Of a DNA stretch of 64,000 nucleotides, positions 17,730-24,792 are shown piece after piece. A model generated the notes under the pieces. It made no database searches. It saw nothing but the letters and a program-made list of their open reading frames with translations, and was not told where the DNA came from. Within the stretch, counting starts at the first letter, position 1; every line of letters starts with the position of its first letter. The stretch is from Actinomycetota bacterium. GTDB lineage: Bacteria; Actinomycetota; Actinomycetes; Nanopelagicales; Nanopelagicaceae. The position numbers were made by a program, and so were the translations under genes. The stretch spans positions 1-64,000 of the forward strand of contig JAPLAY010000014.1 in NCBI GenBank assembly GCA_026393035.1. Direction: 5' to 3'.

Positions 17730-18332
17730 TTACCAAGGAAAGTCTAAAACAAAAATCTCCCCGTTAATTTCCTTAACTTCATAGCTCTTCAGTGGAGCAT
17801 TTGCTGGGCCAGATATTGCCTTGCCGGTATTACCATCAAAATAAGAGATATGGCATTTACAGATTAATTTGCGAGCTTCAATTTCAACACCGCAACCTTC
17901 GTGTGTACAAACATTATCGAATGCAACTAAGCCCTTGGATGATCGCGTAAGAATATAAGGCTTTCCTCTGCCGTAGGAATCCTTATTTATGAAGATCTTT
18001 GTTTCACCTTCAGCAAGATTGGATGAAGCAGCAACTCTTATCTCGGTCAATTTTGGCGAACCTGAAACTGGTTTCGGTTGAGTACTAGCCGTCGGTGAAG
18101 TTGTGGGACTGGCGCTTGTGGAAGGAGTGCTAACAATTGGTATCCCTTTATTCCAAACAATTTTCTTGCCTGACTTAATTGCAGTATATTTTTTATTGCG
18201 CCAGACAATTACCTGACCAATTCGCTTTGGTTTTAAGCTGGGTTGTTCAATGGCAAAAGCCGAAGCTCCAAAAGAAGAGAAAAGTAATGCCAAACCACCA
18301 AGCAAAATACTGCGGCGATTTATTCGACTCAT
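17730..18332 (-). CDS. Tat-exported Rieske [2Fe-2S] protein
   Basis: A 200-residue exported redox protein. The N-terminus has a twin-arginine signal (NRRSILLGG followed by a hydrophobic stretch ending ASAFA). A short Lys/Trp-rich segment follows (residues ~37-65, including VWRNKKYTAIKSGKKIVWNK), then a Ser/Thr/Pro linker, then the Rieske domain with CTHEGC and CKCHISYFD, giving the CxH and CxxH ligands. It is not the large QcrA subunit. The partner is unknown. A TATGCT box lies 6 nt before the ATG. Confidence 0.88.
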   Translation of the reverse strand: MSRINRRSILLGGLALLFSSFGASAFAIEQPSLKPKRIGQVIVWRNKKYTAIKSGKKIVWNKGIPIVSTPSTSASPTTSPTASTQPKPVSGSPKLTEIRVAASSNLAEGETKIFINKDSYGRGKPYILTRSSKGLVAFDNVCTHEGCGVEIEARKLICKCHISYFDGNTGKAISGPANAPLKSYEVKEINGEIFVLDFPW

Positions 18333-18338
18333 TTAAAT

Positions 18339-18344
18339 AGCATA
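18339..18344 (-). promoter_or_regulatory. -10 box of the Rieske protein gene (leaderless type)
   Basis: TATGCT on the minus strand, 6 nt before the ATG at 18332. Confidence 0.5.
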
Positions 18345-18511
18345 GCAAGGAGACCCGCAATTTTGCTCTCTGTAAACCTAAAATTCACTTGGCTAAAAAA
18401 AGTTCAATTTTTAATCTTTCATTACATGAACATACACAATCAGTTTGCCTAGAGTTTTAGATTCGCCATAAGGATTCCTCCGAAGTCACTCCGACCAAGA
18501 TAGGAAAATGA

Positions 18512-20140
18512 ATGAATATTAAGCATAAGAAAGTTGTGGCTGTTGCTGTTTCAGTCGCAGCTGTTATCTCTTTAAGCGCCGCAGCATGGCCAACAAATAA
18601 GCCAATTTACTTAGTTGCCGATAATGATGCCGTAGCAATTAATGCAATTGGAACAACTGGGGATATTTTAAGTGGAACAGTTATTCGCGGAATTCCTGAT
18701 GGAATGGGAGCCTTTGCTTCTGAAAATGGTCGAAGCGTTACTGTTCTTGCAAACCATGAAGTAGCAATCAATGACAAAGTTGCCCTTAAGAGTGCATCGA
18801 AAGATTCACCATGGGGAACATCGATCACTAAGTTGAATTACAGCAAAACACTAAATAAGTTCGATGCGGCAGAACCGCTAGTTACTTCTTGGAACTTTTG
18901 GAACTATAAGACTGGTGCATATGTTTCAACACCAATCGGTGGCGAACCAACTAATGCGGCAGCCGGCTCATTTGGTTGGGGCATTAGCCGTTTCTGTTCT
19001 GGAACTTACACACCTGCCGGAACTTTCATTTATAACGGTGTCGGTTTTGATGGTGGGCTGTTCACAACTGGCGAAGAAGTAGGCGACAGTTCTCGCGGAT
19101 TTGCTTTTGATATGACAGGTGCGGCATATCAACTTCCTCGCGTTGGAATGTTGTCAATGGAAAACATTATTCCAGGCACAAAAAAGGGCCCAAATACTGT
19201 GGCACTTATCAATGAAGACGGATCTGCTACAGACTCTCAACTTCATCTGTACATCGGAAAGAAGCAGAGCACAGGAACAAGCGTTGATAAAGCTGGCCTA
19301 ACAAATGGCGATCTCTACGTGCTGAATGTTCCAACTGCAGCTACAGATAACATCTTCCGCACAACTATCGCGAAATCAACACCTACTCCTGCAACATTCA
19401 AGAAGATTGAATGGAACACAGATGTTACTTCTTTTGCTAAAGGTGCCCGCGACAACGGAACAACTTTCGCGCGAATCGAAGATGGAAACTGGGATCCAAA
19501 GAATCAAAATGTTTTCTATTTCCTAACAACAGAATCGAATAAAGATCCAGTTGCCACTGCAGAGAATCCAGCTGAACCAGGTATCTCACGTGATGGCGGC
19601 GCTCTTTGGCGCTTAACTTTCAAGGATGCACAAAATCCACTTGAAGGTGCGACTCTTGAAATGCTTCTAAATGGTGGCGAAGCTCCATACCTAAGCAAGC
19701 CAGATAACATGACAATTACCGATAATGGTGTTGTTGTAATTCAAGAAGATCCAGGCAACAACGCACACATTGCAAGAGTCCTTGCCTACCGAATCTCAGA
19801 TGGAAAGCTAGCCACATTGGCGAAATTCGATAGCCAGTACTTCACAGCATCAGGTAGCAGGTTCATGACAATCGATGAAGAATCATCAGGCGTAATCGAT
19901 GTTACTTCTCTGCTTGCAAAAGCTGGCGATACGAATACTTACCTAATGTTAAATGCACAGGTTCACACTTATAGCGGCGTAACAACAGTTGATAGTGGAG
20001 TTAAGGGTGCAACTACCCCTGCTCGACCAGATCTTGTTTCGAAACCGACAACCTCTAAGTCAACACTAGATAAGGCAACAGTCGAAGGTGGTCAGTTCTA
20101 CACAATGACTATTTCTGATTGGACGAAGGTATTTAACTAA
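18512..20140 (+). CDS. PhoX-like (DUF839) secreted phosphatase
   Basis: A 542-residue exported protein with a Sec-type signal (basic start, hydrophobic residues 9-25, cut near AAAWP). The body has PhoX/DUF839 features: RGIPDGMGAF, VTVLANHEVAIND, FTTGEEVGDSSRG, ARIEDGNWDP, GGALWRLTF and NMTITDNGVVVIQEDPG. PhoX enzymes are calcium/iron phosphomonoesterases that release phosphate outside the cell. Function here is by family only. It has a clear AGGAAA ribosome-binding site, a 179-nt divergent upstream region and a strong terminator behind it. Confidence 0.78.
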   Translation: MNIKHKKVVAVAVSVAAVISLSAAAWPTNKPIYLVADNDAVAINAIGTTGDILSGTVIRGIPDGMGAFASENGRSVTVLANHEVAINDKVALKSASKDSPWGTSITKLNYSKTLNKFDAAEPLVTSWNFWNYKTGAYVSTPIGGEPTNAAAGSFGWGISRFCSGTYTPAGTFIYNGVGFDGGLFTTGEEVGDSSRGFAFDMTGAAYQLPRVGMLSMENIIPGTKKGPNTVALINEDGSATDSQLHLYIGKKQSTGTSVDKAGLTNGDLYVLNVPTAATDNIFRTTIAKSTPTPATFKKIEWNTDVTSFAKGARDNGTTFARIEDGNWDPKNQNVFYFLTTESNKDPVATAENPAEPGISRDGGALWRLTFKDAQNPLEGATLEMLLNGGEAPYLSKPDNMTITDNGVVVIQEDPGNNAHIARVLAYRISDGKLATLAKFDSQYFTASGSRFMTIDEESSGVIDVTSLLAKAGDTNTYLMLNAQVHTYSGVTTVDSGVKGATTPARPDLVSKPTTSKSTLDKATVEGGQFYTMTISDWTKVFN

Positions 20141-20150
20141 CTTTAGCTGC

Positions 20151-20172
20151 GCCTAGTTAAAGCCTAGTTAAA
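20151..20172 (+). repeat. perfect 11-bp tandem repeat before a terminator
   Basis: GCCTAGTTAAA twice with no gap (20151-20161, 20162-20172), 4 nt before the terminator stem. No role is evident; replication slippage is the simplest reading. Confidence 0.6.
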
Positions 20173-20175
20173 AGG

Positions 20176-20216
20176 CTAAGCCCCGCCACGTAGACCGGCG
20201 GGGCTTAGTTATTTTC
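20176..20216 (+). terminator. Rho-independent terminator after the PhoX-like gene
   Basis: A perfect 12-bp stem, CTAAGCCCCGCC (20176-20187) and GGCGGGGCTTAG (20197-20208), with a 9-nt loop, followed by TTATTTTC. It is the strongest hairpin seen in the window. Confidence 0.9.
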
Positions 20217-20262
20217 AAGAATTTCTGACTTGCATCGCACAATCTAAAATACTTCTACCGAG

Positions 20263-20268
20263 TAGGCT
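20263..20268 (+). promoter_or_regulatory. candidate -10 box of the hyi-like operon
   Basis: TAGGCT, 31 nt before the ATG at 20300. It would give a short leader containing the GAGGT ribosome-binding site. No good -35 is seen. Confidence 0.3.
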
Positions 20269-20299
20269 GGCGGCTTAGTCATTAGATTGAGGTAGCAAA

Positions 20300-21079
20300 A
20301 TGAGCTCCAACTTCACACTCGCTGTTTGTTCGGAGATGGTCTTCTTAGATCTGCCACACATTGAACGCGTCAAAAAAATTCATGAACTTGGATTGGCTGT
20401 AGAAATTTGGGACTGGACGCAGAAAGATATTCCTGCCCTTGCCGCTACTGGCGCGAAGTTCACATCGATGACTGGATATATAACTGGCCGTCTGGGCGAT
20501 AGCGAAGGTGCAGCTGAGCTTTTAAAAACTGCAGAACAATCAATTCCTGTCGCACATGCGCTTGGGAATCCATCTTTGAATCTGCATGGAACTGGTTTGG
20601 ATAACAAAGGTTTGCCAGCACAACCTTGCTTTGATGTCACACCCGCGATGTGGGAGCAGGCGGAAATTACGCTAAATCAGATTGCAGATTTAGGTGCCGC
20701 CAATGGTGTCACTTTCGTTCTTGAGAATTTAAATCTTCTTGTTGATCATCCAAACACCCCATTCGGTCTGGCTAAGGATGTAATTAAGTTAGTTAAGAGC
20801 GTTAACAAGCAAAATCTAAAGATGAATTTTGATATCTATCATGCACAAATTGGCGAAGGAAATTTAATAGAACTACTCCGTGAAGCCCTTCCAATCATTG
20901 GCGAGATCCAAGTTGCTGATGTTCCAGGTCGGCAAGAGCCTGGAACAGGTGAAATTAATTATCCAATGATTGCTAAAGCCCTTAAAGATATGAAATACAG
21001 TGGGGTAATTGGAATGGAAGCCTGGGCGAGTAGCGATAGCGAAGTAGCGATTGCTAGATTTAAAGAAGCATTTAACTAG
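20300..21079 (+). CDS. hydroxypyruvate isomerase-like TIM-barrel protein
   Basis: 259 residues of the xylose-isomerase-like AP-endonuclease-2 fold. The region EIQVADVPGRQEPGTGEINY is the hydroxypyruvate isomerase (Hyi) hallmark. Metal-binding Glu, Asp and His residues lie in TFVLENLN, NFDIYHAQI and GMEAW. Hyi interconverts hydroxypyruvate and tartronate semialdehyde; related proteins act on other ketoses. The ribosome-binding site is GAGGT. It is first in a three-gene cluster with gaps of 15 and 3 nt. Confidence 0.82.
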   Translation: MSSNFTLAVCSEMVFLDLPHIERVKKIHELGLAVEIWDWTQKDIPALAATGAKFTSMTGYITGRLGDSEGAAELLKTAEQSIPVAHALGNPSLNLHGTGLDNKGLPAQPCFDVTPAMWEQAEITLNQIADLGAANGVTFVLENLNLLVDHPNTPFGLAKDVIKLVKSVNKQNLKMNFDIYHAQIGEGNLIELLREALPIIGEIQVADVPGRQEPGTGEINYPMIAKALKDMKYSGVIGMEAWASSDSEVAIARFKEAFN

Positions 21080-21094
21080 GAATAAGGAGTCGAA

Positions 21095-21382
21095 ATGAGC
21101 AAGGTCTACCTTTTTGTAGCAATTGATGTTAAGCCAGGGAAGAGCGCTGAATTCTTAGCGAAAATTGCAAAACATGGTGCACATATTCGCACTGAAGAGG
21201 GCTGTGAAGCGCTAGAAATTTTTACTGATACCAATAATCCAAACCAAGTTTGTGTCTGGGAAGTCTGGACTAATCGCCAATTGTGGGATGCCCATATGGT
21301 TAATGATGCAAGTGCCGCGTGGCAAGGCGTAGCAAAAGAGTTTGTGAATGGTGAAAAAATAACTGTGATGGACGCTATTTAA
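21095..21382 (+). CDS. antibiotic biosynthesis monooxygenase-fold protein
   Basis: 95 residues with the ABM (YgiN-like) ferredoxin-like fold: a first strand YLFVAIDVKPGKSAEFL, then CEALEIFTDTNNPN and VCVWEVWTNRQLWDAHM. Family members are small dimeric cofactor-free oxygenases of quinols or similar compounds. The ribosome-binding site is AAGGAG. The substrate is unknown; it may act with the flanking isomerase and hydrolase. Confidence 0.78.
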   Translation: MSKVYLFVAIDVKPGKSAEFLAKIAKHGAHIRTEEGCEALEIFTDTNNPNQVCVWEVWTNRQLWDAHMVNDASAAWQGVAKEFVNGEKITVMDAI

Positions 21383-21385
21383 TTC

Positions 21386-22105
21386 ATGGAATCCGAAGAT
21401 AGATCAGTCTTTGATTTACCCTACAGCGCACCAACTAATACTTTTAGTTACGGGAAAAGCGTTGATCAGGTAATTGATTTCTATCTTCCCGTTGAATCGG
21501 ATAAACCAACAATTGTTTTAATACACGGGGGATATTGGCGCCCAGAATATGATCGAAAGCATTTGGCACCACTTGCCCAGAAATTTGCAGATTTAGGATG
21601 GCCAGTAGCGCTAATTGAGTATCGCAGAATTATTGGCAATCCAGATGCAATGATGAGTGATGTTATTAGTGCGATTGAAGAAGTAGTAGGTCGAAATAAT
21701 AAGTTGGTACTAATTGGACATTCAGCTGGTGGGCATTTGGCTTTACTTGCTGCAAATATATTAAGCGTTTTAGGTGTAATTGCGTTGGCGCCAGTCACTG
21801 ACTTAGTTAAGACGGAAGAGTTAGATTTAGATGAAGGTGCCGCATCTGATTTTCTTGGCGCGCCAGCTTCACTTCGGGCTGATTTAGATCCGATGCGGCA
21901 GCCAGTTTTAACCGTTCCAACAACTCTTATTCACGGCGATTTAGATATTCGGGTGCCAGTGGCTTTTGCAAGAGATTACGTGGCGAAAGCTGCTAGTTCA
22001 CATATCAAATTAATAGAGCTAGAGAACATTGGTCATTTTGAAGTAATTGACCCACGGCATAAAACTATGGAATTAATCTTGGAGCAACTAACCCAGATGG
22101 GGTAG
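21386..22105 (+). CDS. alpha/beta hydrolase, kynurenine formamidase/carboxylesterase-like
   Basis: 239 residues. The oxyanion motif is LIHGGYWRPEYD (HGGxW, as in kynurenine formamidases), the nucleophile elbow GHSAGGHLALL, the acid Asp in LIHGDLDIRVPV and the His in ENIGHFEVIDP. It is cytosolic. It follows the ABM gene by 3 nt. Other kynurenine pathway genes were not seen nearby, so the name describes the family only. Confidence 0.82.
   Translation: MESEDRSVFDLPYSAPTNTFSYGKSVDQVIDFYLPVESDKPTIVLIHGGYWRPEYDRKHLAPLAQKFADLGWPVALIEYRRIIGNPDAMMSDVISAIEEVVGRNNKLVLIGHSAGGHLALLAANILSVLGVIALAPVTDLVKTEELDLDEGAASDFLGAPASLRADLDPMRQPVLTVPTTLIHGDLDIRVPVAFARDYVAKAASSHIKLIELENIGHFEVIDPRHKTMELILEQLTQMG
22080..22085 (+). 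other. no site called; 22106-22192 is a short gene-free gap
   Basis: The 87-nt gap after the hydrolase holds a weak 5-bp hairpin (22097-22117) and the -10 box listed next. Nothing else is supported. Confidence 0.2.
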
Positions 22106-22179
22106 AGCTAAACCCATTTGTTCACCTTACGTATTACCTGAATTTAACTTAGTCTTGTTAAGCGTTAAAAGTAAAAGCC

Positions 22180-22185
22180 TATCTT
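22180..22185 (+). promoter_or_regulatory. -10 box of the surface-polymer locus gene at 22.2 kb
   Basis: TATCTT, 7 nt before the ATG at 22193, with no ribosome-binding site between. Confidence 0.5.
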
Positions 22186-22192
22186 TCAACCC

Positions 22193-24034
22193 ATGAGCAC
22201 AATTGATTTCCAAGGCGGCGAAGTACTTGCCGCACTTGAGAGCCAATTTGCCCCAAAGGTTATAGCTAAGCCGAAGCCTGAAATAAGAATAAAGAACGCG
22301 ATTGTCTGCTCTTTTTACACAAGCGATGATTACTACAAAGGCCATGGAGCCAGACTTCGAGCAAATTTAGAAGAACTTGGAATCGCAGTTGATCTTCGTG
22401 AAATCACAAAAAAAGAGGGTGAAGATTGGGCGGCAATTTGCCGGAAGAAAGTTGGGTTTATTGCTGAAGTTTGTGCGGCTAATCCCGATAAAAAGGTTTT
22501 TTGGATTGACGTAGATTGCGAACTTTTTTCTATTCCAGATTTCATTCTAAATTCAACTGCAGACATCATTGGGTTCCAACGTGGTTTTAGTAATCCGACA
22601 AAGATTGGTTACGAAAACCGTGGCCGCTTTTGGGAACCTTGCTTTTGGGGAATTAACAACACACCGCAAGCTCGGAAGATGGTTCAAGCTGCTGCAGACT
22701 TTGAAAAAGTTGCAACAGTCCGTGCGACGGATGACTTTTTCTTTGAGGAAGCTTGGCGTGCAGTTTCACCAAACATGACGTTTCAGATTATTCCTTCAAA
22801 TTGTGCAGTAGATAAGGGCGCTGGAACTCTTGAGAGTCATGATGTTTTCTTCCGCTTTGGATCAAGCGGGCAGGTAGAAAATTTCAAGAACAAAGTCGAG
22901 CAGCATAAAGGCAATAAAGCTAAGAAACTTCTAAACCCAAAACGTGAATTACTTGAATTAGCCAAACTTATTGAAGAGAAATTGCCTGAGAAGCTATCTG
23001 TTCGCATGCGTCTATTGGTAGATGCATCTGGCATAACCGGTTTCTTAACCGGCAAAAAGCACAATAATTTAAATAACCAAACTATTAATGAACTTGTAAA
23101 AGCTGGAAAATCCGGTGATCTTAAGAAATTTAATAAAGCACTTGAATTATTCAAACGAAAAGTCCTTCCTAATAGGTACGAAAGTGCTGCAATAAAGGTT
23201 GCATCAAGTTATTTGGCATATTCAGCCAAGCCAAGTAAAGAAAAGCTAAACATCGCTTGGTGGGAGAATCCTTATCCAGGAAACTACGGGGATTGGTTAA
23301 CACCATTTATCTTTAACCATTACACAGATAATAAAATTATTTTCCAAGGGTTGACTACGCAGGCGCCAAAGAAGCATCTGGTCAGCTTGGGTTCAGTGGG
23401 ACGTTTTATTAAGAGTAATTCAGTTGTTGTGGGTACCGGAGTTAGTTCATTCAAGCATGCGTTAAATCCAAAAGCTGAATACATTTCAGTACGAGGACCA
23501 CATACTGCAGAACTTCTTTTAAAATCTGGTGGGCCGATAGTTGAGAGCTTTGGCGATCCTGCTGTTGTTCTCTCGCGAATATTGCCTTTCACTCGAGGTG
23601 AAACAAATGGCCGTGTTGCACTTATTCGCCATCACACACATCTTCAAGCACCTGTTAAATTGCCAGAGAATTTCGATGAACTCAGCGTTCAAATCTCACA
23701 CCCAAATGACATCATCGCCTTCATTGAAAAATTACATGAGTACGACAGCGTTGTGACAAGTGCAATGCATGTGATGATTACATGTCAAAGTTATGGCATC
23801 CCGTGTGCGCTAGTTGTATTTAGAGGCTTTGAAGATTATGTACACGGCGATGGAATTAAGTATTCAGATTACGCTCTTGGAGCCGGTGTAAAAGAGCTAA
23901 ATCCAGTTGCGATCGATCCTAAAATTAAATTATCTGAATTAGAACCTATTACTCATGAGATCAGAATTTCAGAGCGAAAAATATCAGAAGTAGAAGCTGC
24001 CATTAAAGAAGGAATCAAGCGACTAAATAAGTAG
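22193..24034 (+). CDS. glycosyltransferase-polysaccharide pyruvyltransferase fusion
   Basis: A 613-residue cytosolic protein with two enzymatic halves. Residues ~30-245 resemble a GT-A glycosyltransferase: VCSFYTSDDYYKGHGARL and a DxD-type metal site in KKVFWIDVDCE (residues 106-108). Residues ~350-595 resemble a polysaccharide pyruvyltransferase (CsaB/WcaK family): IAWWENPYPGNYGDWLTPFI, VVGTGVSSF, SVRGPHTAELL and VTSAMHVMITCQSYGIPC. Such a pair could add a sugar and ketal-link pyruvate to it. The acceptor is unknown. It abuts the convergent cytidylyltransferase-like gene with no gap. Confidence 0.75.
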   Translation: MSTIDFQGGEVLAALESQFAPKVIAKPKPEIRIKNAIVCSFYTSDDYYKGHGARLRANLEELGIAVDLREITKKEGEDWAAICRKKVGFIAEVCAANPDKKVFWIDVDCELFSIPDFILNSTADIIGFQRGFSNPTKIGYENRGRFWEPCFWGINNTPQARKMVQAAADFEKVATVRATDDFFFEEAWRAVSPNMTFQIIPSNCAVDKGAGTLESHDVFFRFGSSGQVENFKNKVEQHKGNKAKKLLNPKRELLELAKLIEEKLPEKLSVRMRLLVDASGITGFLTGKKHNNLNNQTINELVKAGKSGDLKKFNKALELFKRKVLPNRYESAAIKVASSYLAYSAKPSKEKLNIAWWENPYPGNYGDWLTPFIFNHYTDNKIIFQGLTTQAPKKHLVSLGSVGRFIKSNSVVVGTGVSSFKHALNPKAEYISVRGPHTAELLLKSGGPIVESFGDPAVVLSRILPFTRGETNGRVALIRHHTHLQAPVKLPENFDELSVQISHPNDIIAFIEKLHEYDSVVTSAMHVMITCQSYGIPCALVVFRGFEDYVHGDGIKYSDYALGAGVKELNPVAIDPKIKLSELEPITHEIRISERKISEVEAAIKEGIKRLNK

Positions 24035-24730
24035 TTATTTAAGTCCCGCGTTAGCTCGGTCTAAATCATCTTGGAAATCAACTTCAACGGCAAATAGATC
24101 AGAGATATCTACTGGTTCCATTTCAATGCCATTCTTTTCGATGGCAAGCTCAAGGCCACGTTCAAAGTAATCTTGCTCAGCACATGCCTCTAGTTGCGTG
24201 ATTACATTTGCTTTTTCGTGAGCCGAAATAAAGTTAATACCGACTGCCTCACCCAGCGCGTTCTTTACAGTCTTTGAAAGTTCTTTGATGAAACCCTTCT
24301 CATTAACTGTGTACTTAACTTCCTCTTCTGCCGTAGCGGAAGTATTTACGCAGACAAAAGACTTTTCAGACTTGATTCGATCAGCTACTCGTTCCAAAAC
24401 TTTGGCATCAAAAACGACATCGCCATTTAGCCAGAGAACTCCAGATTCTTGGCTTGCGTGAAGTGCCTTCAACAGACTCTTCGAAGTATTTGTTTGATCA
24501 TAAATTTCATTGTAAACAAAGCTTGCACTTGGGTGCGCTTCAATAATCATTTCAAGTTTAAATCCAACAACTACAGTTACGCGTGCTTTGTCACCGAATA
24601 CTTGTGAAACATTTTCCATCTGTTGTTGCATGATAGAACGACCATCAGATAAAACTGTTAACGGCTTTGGCCAAGGCTTTCCTAGCCTTGTTCCCATACC
24701 GGCTGCCAGAATCACAACTTGAATAGCCAT
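24035..24730 (-). CDS. nucleotidyltransferase, phosphocholine cytidylyltransferase-like
   Basis: 231 residues with the sugar-phosphate nucleotidyltransferase fold: LAAGMGTRLGKPWPKPL at the N-terminus binds the NTP, and VLWLNGDVVFD is the metal-binding strand. Size and the NEIYDQTNTSKSLLKAL segment resemble LicC-type CTP:phosphocholine or inositol-phosphate cytidylyltransferases. Being divergent from a CDP-alcohol phosphotransferase, it probably makes the CDP-alcohol used there (inference). GGAAAG precedes the start, so this one seems to have a leader. Confidence 0.8.
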   Translation of the reverse strand: MAIQVVILAAGMGTRLGKPWPKPLTVLSDGRSIMQQQMENVSQVFGDKARVTVVVGFKLEMIIEAHPSASFVYNEIYDQTNTSKSLLKALHASQESGVLWLNGDVVFDAKVLERVADRIKSEKSFVCVNTSATAEEEVKYTVNEKGFIKELSKTVKNALGEAVGINFISAHEKANVITQLEACAEQDYFERGLELAIEKNGIEMEPVDISDLFAVEVDFQDDLDRANAGLK

Positions 24731-24779
24731 CTCTATCTTTCCAACCCATCTTTACCTAAATAATCCCTGTTAGGCACGA

Positions 24780-24785
24780 TAGATT
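24780..24785 (+). promoter_or_regulatory. -10 box of the CDP-alcohol phosphotransferase operon
   Basis: TAGATT, 7 nt before the ATG at 24793. It probably drives the whole run of genes to 30.0 kb, whose members overlap or lie within 4 nt of one another. Confidence 0.55.
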
Positions 24786-24792
24786 ACCGCTT

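Noticed and set aside
18380-18421. TTCA repeats before the PhoX-like gene as a PHO box
   Set aside because: Spacings are 19 and 15 nt rather than 11, so the periodicity is wrong.
22097-22117. ATGGG/CCCAT hairpin as a terminator of the hydrolase operon
   Set aside because: The stem has only 5 bp, a long loop and no clean T-run.
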